NCBI GenBank assembly: GCA_964599375.1
Contig: CAZREW010000003.1
Location: 210,538-274,537 of the forward strand
Direction: 5' to 3'
Length of the DNA stretch: 64,000 bases
From: JAUWCL01 sp964599375
GTDB lineage: Bacteria; Krumholzibacteriota; Krumholzibacteriia; Krumholzibacteriales; Krumholzibacteriaceae
The notes below the pieces were generated by a model. The model was given only the letters and a program-made list of their open reading frames with translations, did not search any database and was not told the DNA's origin. Positions 50,952 to 58,660 of the stretch are shown in pieces. How positions within the stretch are numbered: position 1 is the stretch's first letter; the number at the start of each line of letters is the position of its first letter. Both the position numbers and the translations under genes were made by a program.

Positions 50952-53354
50952 ATGGACGACAGTATAAAGCATAAGCCCGACACTATACTGCCGATGGTCC
51001 CGCTCAGGGACGTCGTAGTATTCCCCTCGACTACAACTGCCATCCTCGTAGGCAGGCAGCCGTCTATCAACGCGGTAGAGAGGGCGATCGAGACCGACAA
51101 GATACTTCTCGTTGTGACGCAGAAGGATCCATCCGATAACGAGCCAGGCGCGGATGGTCTTTATCGGGTGGGCACGATCGTGCGCATAGGCATATTCCTG
51201 CGGCTTCCCGACGGTACCCTGAAGATCATGCTCGAGGGGATCAGCAGGGTCAGGATACACGAGTATGTCGAGATGGACAATTATCTCGGCGCCAGGGTAG
51301 AGCCTCTTGATACTCTAGAAGGTATGACAAAAGAGGTCGAGGCCCTCTCGCGAAAGGTCGAGGCCCAGTTCGAAGAGTATGTAAAGCTAAACCAGAGGAT
51401 ACCGAACGAAGTAATGCTGTCTATCCAGGCCCTCGATGACCGCTCATCGCTGGCGGATACAGTCGCCGCGCATCTCCAGATACGCAACGAGCAGAAACAG
51501 GAACTGCTCGAGACCGTGGGCCTCGAAGACCGGCTCCTGCTGATCAGCCGGTTCCTCATCGAGGAACTCGAGATGCTCAGGCTCGAGAAGAATATCGACG
51601 ACAAGGTGACCAGCCAGGTCACGAGAAACCAGAAGGAGCTCTTCCTTCATGAGAAGATGAAGGCGATCCGCAGCGAGCTCGGACACGGCGACGAGGCCGA
51701 CATGTTCGAAGACCTCGAAAAGAAGATCAAGAGGGCGCGGATGTCGAAGGAAGCGCAGAAGATAGCTTGGAAGGAGCTCGACAGGCTCCGTATGATGTCG
51801 ATGATGAGCCCCGAGGCTACCGTATCGCGCAACTATATCGATACGCTTGTCGCCCTGCCGTGGAAGAAGAGGACAAAGGACAACCTCGATATCCTCGAGG
51901 TCAAAAAGAAACTGGACGCCGACCATTACGGCCTCGAGAAGGTCAAGGAGAGGATCCTCGAGTTCCTCTCAGTGGTAAAACTCGCCGGAAACCTCAAAGG
52001 TCCGATCCTGTGCTTTGTCGGCCCTCCCGGCGTGGGGAAGACTTCTCTTGGGCATTCAATAGCCGACGCGACAGGAAGGAAATTCGTGAGGGTCTCCCTC
52101 GGGGGCACGAGGGATGAGGCCGAGATCAGGGGGCACAGGCGCACATATATCGGATCGATGCCGGGCAGGATCATCCAGGGCCTCAAGAAGGCCGGTTCCC
52201 GCAATCCCGTCTTCCTGCTCGACGAGGTCGACAAGCTGAGCAGCGATTTCAGGGGAGACCCCTCCTCTGCGCTGCTGGAAGTGCTCGATCCCGAGCAGAA
52301 CAAGCATTTCAGCGATAACTATCTTGAGGTAGATTTCGATGTAAGCGAGGTCATGTTCATCACGACGGCCAACGTGATCTACAGTATTCCGCCGGCTCTT
52401 CAGGACAGGATGGAGATAATCAGGCTGCCCGGGTACCTGCTGCACGAGAAGATCAAGATCGCCCAGAAGTTCCTCCTCCCGAAGCAGATGGAACAGCACG
52501 GCATAAAGCCGGACCAGCTTACGATCTCGGAGGCGACGCTGAGGGATGTTGTCAGGCAGTATACGCGTGAGTCGGGCGTCAGGAACCTGGAAAGAGAGCT
52601 CGCGTCGATCTGCAGGAAGGTCGCGAAAAAACTCGCCTCCGAGGAGAAAAGCGGGAAGATCAGGATAAGCAGGAAGAACATAGAATCTTACCTGGGCATA
52701 CCTAAGTACACCGAGAGCGAGATCGATTCGAAAATGGCCGTAGGCGTCGCCACCGGGCTTGCCTGGACCGAAGCGGGCGGGGAGATCCTCAACATAGAGG
52801 TGACCCTGATGCCAGGCAAGGGCGAGCTGATCCTGACCGGGCAGCTCGGAGACGTGATGCAGGAATCGGCGAGGATCGCTATGAGTTACGCGAGGAACAA
52901 GGCCAGGATGCTCAAGCTCGAGAACGACATATTCTCCAAGGTCGATGTCCATGTGCACGTCCCGGAGGGAGCCATACCCAAAGACGGCCCGAGCGCCGGA
53001 GTGGCGATTGGTACTGCCCTCGTTTCGGCTTTCTTCGATATCCCCATACGCAGGGACGTGGCGATGACCGGTGAGCTCACGCTTCGCGGCAAGGTGCTCC
53101 CGATAGGCGGGATCAACGAGAAATCAGTCGCAGCGCTGAGGGCCGGAGTGAAGACGCTGCTGCTTCCAAAGGGGAACGAAAAGAATATCAAGGAGCTGCC
53201 CGACGAGGTGAAGAAAAAGATGAAGATCATCGTCGTCGACAATATTGACGATGTCCTGAAGAACGCGCTCTCGAAGCATCTAGAGTGGGGCGTGAGGCAT
53301 CGTGGCAAGATCGGCGGCTTCTTCTCTGATTCTCATCCGAAGCAGGCAAACTGA
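50952..53354 (+). CDS. lon: ATP-dependent protease Lon (LonA)
   Basis: A hexameric AAA+ serine protease of about 800 residues: an N-terminal LON substrate domain (LPMVPLRDVVVFPSTT, about 1-200), a helical linker, AAA+ with Walker A GPPGVGKTSLGHSIA and Walker B PVFLLDEVDK, and a C-terminal peptidase domain with the catalytic Ser in PKDGPSAGVA and a Lys about 40 residues later in GGINEKSVAA. The ATG at 50952 is chosen over the GTG at 50943, since GGAGAG at 50935 is too close to the GTG; the choice is not firm. It belongs to the protein quality-control operon. Confidence 0.96.
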   Translation: MDDSIKHKPDTILPMVPLRDVVVFPSTTTAILVGRQPSINAVERAIETDKILLVVTQKDPSDNEPGADGLYRVGTIVRIGIFLRLPDGTLKIMLEGISRVRIHEYVEMDNYLGARVEPLDTLEGMTKEVEALSRKVEAQFEEYVKLNQRIPNEVMLSIQALDDRSSLADTVAAHLQIRNEQKQELLETVGLEDRLLLISRFLIEELEMLRLEKNIDDKVTSQVTRNQKELFLHEKMKAIRSELGHGDEADMFEDLEKKIKRARMSKEAQKIAWKELDRLRMMSMMSPEATVSRNYIDTLVALPWKKRTKDNLDILEVKKKLDADHYGLEKVKERILEFLSVVKLAGNLKGPILCFVGPPGVGKTSLGHSIADATGRKFVRVSLGGTRDEAEIRGHRRTYIGSMPGRIIQGLKKAGSRNPVFLLDEVDKLSSDFRGDPSSALLEVLDPEQNKHFSDNYLEVDFDVSEVMFITTANVIYSIPPALQDRMEIIRLPGYLLHEKIKIAQKFLLPKQMEQHGIKPDQLTISEATLRDVVRQYTRESGVRNLERELASICRKVAKKLASEEKSGKIRISRKNIESYLGIPKYTESEIDSKMAVGVATGLAWTEAGGEILNIEVTLMPGKGELILTGQLGDVMQESARIAMSYARNKARMLKLENDIFSKVDVHVHVPEGAIPKDGPSAGVAIGTALVSAFFDIPIRRDVAMTGELTLRGKVLPIGGINEKSVAALRAGVKTLLLPKGNEKNIKELPDEVKKKMKIIVVDNIDDVLKNALSKHLEWGVRHRGKIGGFFSDSHPKQAN

Positions 53355-53357
53355 TCG

Positions 53358-53981
53358 ATGAAGATCAAATCGCTCGATCTTGAATCAACAGTCCTCGATC
53401 ATTCGAAGTTCCCGCGCTCGGGTCTCCCCGAGGTCGCCGTCTCAGGCCGTTCCAATGTGGGGAAATCATCTCTCCTGAACAAGCTTTTCAACAGGAAGAA
53501 CATCGCGCGCGTCAGCAACGAACCTGGAAAGACGAGGACGGTGAACTTCTTTATCGTGAACGAGAAGTTCTACCTCGTCGACCTGCCTGGATACGGATAC
53601 GCCAGGGCGTCAAAGACCCAGAGAAACAGCTGGCATAGGGTCATAACCGGGTATCTGCGGAACCGGGAGGCGCTCTCGGGCATCGTGCAGCTTGTAGACG
53701 CCAGGCACGCTCCCACGAAGGACGACCTCCTGATGTTTCAGAGGATGGTCGATGCCGAGAGGGATTTCCTGGTCGTCCTCACGAAAGCCGATAAGATCAA
53801 GAGGTCCCATAGGGCGGGAAAGGCAGCCGTCCTCCGGTCGTGCTTCGACGGGATGACTGTAGGGCCCGCGGGAGGGACCGATGAAGACGGACACCCTTTC
53901 GATGTGCCGTTCATATTCTCATCGGCCGTTACCGGAGAAGGAAAGGACGGGATCTGGAAATGGATAGCCGAGCGGATCTGA
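53358..53981 (+). CDS. engB: Ribosome biogenesis GTP-binding protein EngB (YihA/YsxC)
   Basis: A small TRAFAC GTPase needed for late large-subunit assembly, 207 residues. The G motifs are G1 GRSNVGKSS, G2 near KTRTVNFF, G3 DLPGYGYA and G4 TKADK. It starts three bases after the lon stop; lon-engB adjacency is common in bacteria. Its 3' end overlaps the aminotransferase gene by 22 bases. Confidence 0.96.
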   Translation: MKIKSLDLESTVLDHSKFPRSGLPEVAVSGRSNVGKSSLLNKLFNRKNIARVSNEPGKTRTVNFFIVNEKFYLVDLPGYGYARASKTQRNSWHRVITGYLRNREALSGIVQLVDARHAPTKDDLLMFQRMVDAERDFLVVLTKADKIKRSHRAGKAAVLRSCFDGMTVGPAGGTDEDGHPFDVPFIFSSAVTGEGKDGIWKWIAERI

Positions 53982-55111
53982 TCCTGCTCACTCCCGGGCC
54001 GGTCCACATCGATCCCAGGCGGTTCGCCACCCTGCCGGAGATGCATCACAGGACTGGACCATTCCGCGAAATAGTTATGGATACGGGCCGCATGCTCGGT
54101 GAACTCTGCGGCAGCGAGGAATCCGCGTTACTCCTCGCCGCTTCAGGGACAGGAGCGATGGAGGCAGTCGTGGCGAATATCGCTCGCCCCGGAGCGAAGG
54201 TCCTCGTGGTGGAGGGAGGGAAGTTCGGGCGCAGATGGGGGGAGATAGCAAAGGCTTTCGGGTGTAAAGTCGATATCCTGTCTTTCCGGATGGGAGAAAG
54301 GGTAGACCCAGGCCGCATCGCCGAGCGAGTGAAGAGCTTCTCCCCCGGGCTTATCACCCTCACTCACGTCGAGTCATCGACCGGCCTTCGCCTCGATATA
54401 GAGGGGATCGTCTCTGCGCTCCCTGACAGGAGCGCGCTTATAGCCCTCGACGCGATCGCTTCGGCGGGCTCGGAGAGGATCATGATGGACGAATGGGGGA
54501 TAGACATCCTGGCAGGAGCCGGCCAGAAGGCGCTCGCCGCCCCACCGGGGATAAGCTTCGTGATCGCCGGCCCAAGGGCCGTCGAAGCGGCCTCAGCCAA
54601 TCCGAGGCCCCGGTTCTATTTCGCGCTGAAAAGGTACAGAGACGGGATAAAGGCGGGGGATACCCCCTTTACTCCGGCGGTCCACTCCGTGCAGGTGATG
54701 CACGGGTCGCTCGATAACATACGCGAAAAAGGGATAGAAGCCGTGATGGCCAGGCATGAGGCCTCCTCGGCTGCTCTTCTGGGAGCTGCAGAGGTCCTGG
54801 GAATGAGGTCCTTTCCCGAAGTTCCATCCAGATCGGTCCAGGCCTTTCTGCCGCCGCAAGCCGTATCATGCGAAGAGCTTATAAGGTCCATGGAGGAGAG
54901 GCACGGCATCATTCTCGCAGGGGGCCAGGACGAGATGGCGGGCAAGATCGTGCGTACAGGGTTCCCGGGGATATACAGCGGGAAGGTGCTCGAGAGGCTC
55001 ATGGCGGGGCTTGCAGAGGTCACAGGGAGGAAAGAGAGGCTGGCGGAGGCTCTGGCCATGCTTGGACAGATAAGGGACCTTCCGCCACTTTTTGACTCCC
55101 CCTTGACATAA
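53960..55111 (+). CDS. Class V aminotransferase (alanine-glyoxylate / serine-pyruvate type)
   Basis: A PLP enzyme of 383 residues. It has the family start LLTPGPVHIDPRR, ASGTGAMEAVVANI around the PLP-phosphate site, TLTHVESSTGLRLDIEGI, the Asp site in ALDAIASAGS, and the Schiff-base Lys in GAGQKALAAPPG. It is probably an alanine:glyoxylate, serine:pyruvate or related transaminase; the exact amino donor cannot be read. The ATG at 53960 lies within engB and gives the normal N-terminus. A stress- or growth-linked role follows only from its place at the end of the tig-clp-lon-engB run. Confidence 0.9.
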   Translation: MDSRADLILLTPGPVHIDPRRFATLPEMHHRTGPFREIVMDTGRMLGELCGSEESALLLAASGTGAMEAVVANIARPGAKVLVVEGGKFGRRWGEIAKAFGCKVDILSFRMGERVDPGRIAERVKSFSPGLITLTHVESSTGLRLDIEGIVSALPDRSALIALDAIASAGSERIMMDEWGIDILAGAGQKALAAPPGISFVIAGPRAVEAASANPRPRFYFALKRYRDGIKAGDTPFTPAVHSVQVMHGSLDNIREKGIEAVMARHEASSAALLGAAEVLGMRSFPEVPSRSVQAFLPPQAVSCEELIRSMEERHGIILAGGQDEMAGKIVRTGFPGIYSGKVLERLMAGLAEVTGRKERLAEALAMLGQIRDLPPLFDSPLT

Positions 55112-55131
55112 GCTCCTGTCACTGCTATAAT
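55103..55131 (+). promoter_or_regulatory. Consensus sigma-70 promoter
   Basis: A perfect TTGACA (55103-55108), a 17-base spacer and a perfect TATAAT (55126-55131), with TGC before the -10. It is the best promoter in the window. Its -35 overlaps the last codons of the aminotransferase gene. Confidence 0.88.
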
Positions 55132-55153
55132 TTAATCAGTCAAGGAGGTGCGG

Positions 55154-55582
55154 TTGAGTCCTGAGCTAAAGCGCCGCGGTCTCATCGTGCTTGTAGTGTG
55201 CGCCATGGCCTTTGTTTCCGGCGCGCTCCTCAGCAGTGAGACCTTCATGTTAAAACTCCCCGTATATGAACGCTATCGGTGCGCTTTGTGTCATTCCGTG
55301 TCTGACCCGGTCAACGGGAACGCTCCCCTGAATCTTTTCGGCAACGATTTCCACGCTAACGGAGACAAGTGGGACCACGCCCTGGCCATCAAGGATTCGG
55401 ATGGTGACGGATCCAAGAATGGGATCGAGCTCGGCGACGACGATGGGGATGGCATCCCCAATATCTCCAAGGAACGGAGCAATCCAGGCGATCCTCTCGA
55501 CAAGCCCAGTTCCGTCGATGAGAATTCCTGGGGTATCATCAAGAAACTGTTTTCCGATGAGCAGCACCGCAGCATGATGTAA
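55154..55582 (+). CDS. Small exported protein with CxxCH and DxDGDG motifs (temptin- or mini-cytochrome-like)
   Basis: An N-terminal membrane segment or signal (GLIVLVVCAMAFVSGALL) is followed by YRCALCHS, a CxxCH at residues 43-47 that could bind one c-type heme. A segment NLFGNDFH ... W and two calcium-loop-like runs (DSDGDGSKNGIELGDDDGDG) follow. The combination of cysteine pair, NxFG and DxDGDGxxNGxELGD recalls temptin-like and thrombospondin-3-like proteins, where the cysteines may form a disulfide instead. No distal heme ligand is evident. GGAGG five bases before the TTG at 55154 sets the start; a GTG at 55148 overlaps the ribosome site. It has a consensus promoter and its own terminator. 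Confidence 0.78.
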   Translation: MSPELKRRGLIVLVVCAMAFVSGALLSSETFMLKLPVYERYRCALCHSVSDPVNGNAPLNLFGNDFHANGDKWDHALAIKDSDGDGSKNGIELGDDDGDGIPNISKERSNPGDPLDKPSSVDENSWGIIKKLFSDEQHRSMM

Positions 55583-55609
55583 GCCCGGATGCGATGGAGT
55601 GTCGCGCGG

Positions 55610-55631
55610 ACCGCCGTAAGGCGGTTTTTTT
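55610..55631 (+). terminator. Intrinsic terminator
   Basis: ACCGCC (55610-55615) pairs with GGCGGT (55620-55625) across a GTAA tetraloop, followed by a run of T to 55631. It ends the CxxCH protein gene. Confidence 0.88.
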
Positions 55632-55656
55632 ATGCCCCTGATGAAAGATAATTCGG

Positions 55657-55685
55657 TTGCGGAACGACCTCCTATTACATAAACT
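55657..55685 (+). promoter_or_regulatory. Predicted sigma-70 promoter for purA
   Basis: TTGCGG (55657-55662), a 17-base spacer, TAAACT (55680-55685). It would give a leader of about 35 bases. Confidence 0.5.
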
Positions 55686-55726
55686 ATTTCTCGATACCCC
55701 GGAATAGAATAGACAGGAGTAATAAG

Positions 55727-57010
55727 ATGCCCGCTACAGTGATTTTGGGAGGCCAGTGGGGAGACGAGGGCAAAGCCAAGGTCGTCGACTTTCTGATGTC
55801 CAGCCACGAAGCCGTTATCCGCTTCCAGGGAGGAGCGAACGCCGGCCATACGGTCGTCAATGACGAGGGGACCTTCAAGTTCCACCAGATACCTTCCGGG
55901 ATACTCTACCCCGAAGTTACGGCCGTTATGGGAAACGGGATGGTCATCGACCCGTTCGCGTTGAGGGACGAGCTGGGCGAGCTGCTGAGCAGGAGTGTCG
56001 CTATCGACGGCAGGCTGCTTATCAGCTCTGCCGCGCAGGTGGTCATGCCCCACCACAAGTTCATCGACAGCCTGATGGAAGGCGAGCTGAAAAAGAACCA
56101 TATCGGGAGTACCGGCAAGGGCATCGGCCCAGCTTATTCATCCAAGCACAGCAGGCGCGGAATGAGGATGGGTGATTTCCTGCTCTCCAAGGGGGACCTG
56201 CACGAACTTGTCACGCGTGCGACTGAATGGGGTAACAGGTCGGTCGGGACCTTCGGCGCGCCGCCTCTGTCCACCAAAAAAGTAGCCGCCGATTTTGTCA
56301 ACATCCAGGAACTGATAAGCCCCATGATCGTCGACAGCCAGGAGCTCGTGACGCGCTGGAAAAAGGAAGGGAAGAGCATAATGCTCGAGGGCGCACAGGG
56401 CACGCTCCTCGATATCGACCACGGGACATATCCGTACGTGACTTCAAGCAACTGCTCTATAGGAGGGGCAATAACCGGGAGCGGCATCGCTCCGGGGGAT
56501 ATCAGCAGGGCAATAGGGATATTCAAGGCTTATACGACCAGGGTCGGCAACGGGCCGTTTCCGACTGAGCTCGAGGATGAGACCGGAGCCTGCCTTCGCG
56601 ACAAAGGGGGAGAGTACGGGACCACTACCGGACGGCCGAGGCGCTGCGGGTGGTTCGACATGGTAGCCGCCAGATACTCTGTGAACCTCAACGGTCTCGA
56701 GGAGATCGCGCTGACCAAGCTCGACGTGCTGTCAGGTCTCGAAAATATAAAGGTCTGCGTCGCCTACGATCTGGACGGCGAGAGGATAGATCACTTTCCG
56801 CAGAATGTCCATCTGCTCGACCGGTGCAGGCCTCTATACGAGGAGGTGCCGGGCTGGCCCGACCAGGAACTGGGTGGGAGTACTTTCGAGGAGATGCCCG
56901 AGAATGCCAGGGCCTACGTCCGGATGCTCGAGGAAAGGCTGGGCGTGCGGGCATCTTTCATCTCGACCGGCCCCGAACGGAGCAGCACGATCGTCCGGGA
57001 GGACTCCTGA
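55727..57010 (+). CDS. purA: Adenylosuccinate synthetase
   Basis: GTP-dependent enzyme joining IMP and aspartate, the first step from IMP to AMP; 427 residues. It has the N-terminal P-loop-like QWGDEGKAK, GGANAGHTVV, GNGMVIDP, STGKGIGPAYSSK, the LEGAQGTLLDIDHGTYPYVTSSN block and GRPRRCGWFD. The GDEGKGK loop common in the family reads GDEGKAK here; the catalytic Asp and Lys are kept. It has its own promoter after a strong terminator and precedes the tRNA-Lys promoter. Confidence 0.97.
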   Translation: MPATVILGGQWGDEGKAKVVDFLMSSHEAVIRFQGGANAGHTVVNDEGTFKFHQIPSGILYPEVTAVMGNGMVIDPFALRDELGELLSRSVAIDGRLLISSAAQVVMPHHKFIDSLMEGELKKNHIGSTGKGIGPAYSSKHSRRGMRMGDFLLSKGDLHELVTRATEWGNRSVGTFGAPPLSTKKVAADFVNIQELISPMIVDSQELVTRWKKEGKSIMLEGAQGTLLDIDHGTYPYVTSSNCSIGGAITGSGIAPGDISRAIGIFKAYTTRVGNGPFPTELEDETGACLRDKGGEYGTTTGRPRRCGWFDMVAARYSVNLNGLEEIALTKLDVLSGLENIKVCVAYDLDGERIDHFPQNVHLLDRCRPLYEEVPGWPDQELGGSTFEEMPENARAYVRMLEERLGVRASFISTGPERSSTIVREDS

Positions 57011-57014
57011 GCGG

Positions 57015-57043
57015 TTGACATATCGACTCCCTGCTATTAGATT
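57015..57043 (+). promoter_or_regulatory. Sigma-70 promoter for tRNA-Lys
   Basis: A perfect TTGACA (57015-57020), a 17-base spacer, TAGATT (57038-57043). The CTATTAGATT core matches the one before tRNA-Leu. Transcription would start near 57050. Confidence 0.8.
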
Positions 57044-57096
57044 GATTCCGCCGCCGCCAGGGAAGCGGCGACATCACAGTTGAGACGATCCTTCAT

Positions 57097-57169
57097 GGGC
57101 CGCTAGCTCATCCGGCAGAGCACCTGCCTTTTAAGCAGGGGGTACTGGGTTCGAGTCCCGGGCGGCTCA
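57097..57169 (+). tRNA. tRNA-Lys (anticodon TTT)
   Basis: The acceptor stem GGGCCGC (57097-57103) pairs with GCGGCTC (57162-57168, one G-T). The D-arm is GCTC/GAGC, the anticodon loop CTTTTAA has anticodon TTT at 57130-57132, the variable loop is five bases, and the T-loop is TTCGAGT. CCA is not encoded; a run of six T follows, which can end transcription. The last three bases overlap the stop codon of the convergent glycosyltransferase gene. Confidence 0.96.
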
Positions 57170-58519
57170 TTTTTTCTTCCATGAAGTCATTCCCAGGCCT
57201 GCCATAAGGACGATTGCCGGCATCGCGGGGAGCCTGTACCTCGAAAGGGTCAGGGGCCCAAGGAACGCGATGTAGTAGAGGGCGAAGAAGACGAACGCCA
57301 GCAGGTCGGCCCAGGCCCTTTCCCTGAAGCAGATGTATAGGCCCCGGACGCATGCGATATAGGTAATGCCGAGGATCAGGATCCATGGGATGATAGGGAT
57401 CAGGAGCCAGGTCTTCCCTTGGAAATAGTGCTTGGCGGCTGCCCAGGGACCTTGGCGTGTAAGGATATCGAGTGTCCCCTTTCCCCCGGCCGAAACACCT
57501 ATATGCTCATAGAACGCGTCCACCGCGGGGAAGAGGGCGTATGGGCGCGCGCTCATCTTCAGGAAGACCAGCGGATGTTTTCTTATTATCGCTATCCCTT
57601 CCCGGGTCTTGTATGAGGCGCGGGAGTCTTCGTCGGGGAAGAGACCGGGATTCATCTCGAAGTGCTCTATATCGGCTTTTTTCCATTCATCACGGATCTG
57701 TCCCGCCGGCCTGCCGGCCACTTCCGCTTCGACGGCGGCGGCGAAATAGTACCTGACGGTCTTGGCGGAGTTTGTGACGAGGCGGAATCCGGCTCCCTGA
57801 TGAAGGTTTCTCGCGATCCAGGGGGCGCACATGACCGAGAATATCATGGCCGATATGAAGACTCTCGACAGCCTGCGGTTCCCCGGAAGAGGGCGGGCGA
57901 AGAGAAGCAGCCCCAGAAGGATGAAGATCCAGTAGGAGGCAATAGGCCTGATAAGGGTCATGATCCCGAGGATCACCACTGAGGCGATAAGGTCCTTCGT
58001 ACTTCCTTCCCTGAAGAAACGGAGAAAGAAGAGGATCTGCAGTGAAAGGAAAAATGTGAACAGGCTGTCGGAAAGGACGTGCTGGCAGGAGATCACGCAC
58101 AGAAGGCAGGTCGCGTAGAGTGCGCCGGCGGCCGCTCCGATCTTCCATGAACGCCATCTCTCTCCTATCCTGTACAGGATCACCGGTACGGTCGAATCGA
58201 TGAGAAGAAGGACGAAGACCAGGCGCGTGACCGATCTGCCCAGTACCACGAACGCCGCGATGATAAAGGCGGGAAACCCCGGCGCGACATCGAACTCTGG
58301 CGTAAAGGGCTCCTGCGGTTCAGCTGAGAAGGCGCCGTGATCGACGACGTTGAGCGCCGGCCGGACATAAGTCATCGAATCGGGCCTGATAAATCTTTCC
58401 TCATCGCCGGAGGCGATAAGAAAGAGAGTAAGCCGTAGGACAAGAGCGATCAGAAAAAGGGAGACCTGGATGATGGCTCTAAGCCGAGGTTCCGCAGCAT
58501 TTCGCTCAGGTATGCGCAT
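57167..58519 (-). CDS. GT39-like integral membrane glycosyltransferase (ArnT/PMT family)
   Basis: A 450-residue polytopic protein with about 10-12 membrane helices. The first periplasmic loop has the acidic pattern RPDSMTYV followed by a Glu/Asp-rich stretch, as in the lipid-linked-sugar transferases of the ArnT/PMT class (PF13231-like), and near the end are the conserved short loops LGPLTLSRYRLP and AMPAIVLMAGLG. It would transfer a sugar from a polyprenyl carrier to a protein or lipid on the outer face. The acceptor is unknown. No glycan operon surrounds it. The promoter predicted at 58526-58554 puts the transcript start almost on the ATG. Confidence 0.85.
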   Translation of the reverse strand: MRIPERNAAEPRLRAIIQVSLFLIALVLRLTLFLIASGDEERFIRPDSMTYVRPALNVVDHGAFSAEPQEPFTPEFDVAPGFPAFIIAAFVVLGRSVTRLVFVLLLIDSTVPVILYRIGERWRSWKIGAAAGALYATCLLCVISCQHVLSDSLFTFFLSLQILFFLRFFREGSTKDLIASVVILGIMTLIRPIASYWIFILLGLLLFARPLPGNRRLSRVFISAMIFSVMCAPWIARNLHQGAGFRLVTNSAKTVRYYFAAAVEAEVAGRPAGQIRDEWKKADIEHFEMNPGLFPDEDSRASYKTREGIAIIRKHPLVFLKMSARPYALFPAVDAFYEHIGVSAGGKGTLDILTRQGPWAAAKHYFQGKTWLLIPIIPWILILGITYIACVRGLYICFRERAWADLLAFVFFALYYIAFLGPLTLSRYRLPAMPAIVLMAGLGMTSWKKK

Positions 58520-58525
58520 GGGCCG

Positions 58526-58554
58526 ACAATATCCCCGAAGGCATGGTCAGTCAA
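58526..58554 (-). promoter_or_regulatory. Predicted sigma-70 promoter for the glycosyltransferase gene
   Basis: Minus strand: TTGACT (58554-58549), a 17-base spacer, TATTGT (58531-58526). The expected transcription start is within a base or two of the ATG at 58519, so the mRNA may be leaderless or translation may begin further in. Confidence 0.5.
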
Positions 58555-58574
58555 GGGGATCCATAATCGTTTTC

Positions 58575-58603
58575 TTGCCGTATTCCCGAAAATATATGAT
58601 AAT
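58575..58603 (+). promoter_or_regulatory. Predicted sigma-70 promoter for the exported-protein pair
   Basis: TTGCCG (58575-58580), a 17-base spacer, GATAAT (58598-58603). The leader to the ATG at 58661 is about 50 bases. Confidence 0.6.
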
Positions 58604-58660
58604 TAGATCATAAGGCGGGGCTCCTGCTCCGCGGCAGCAGAACGGATGGTCGGGGGAGGC

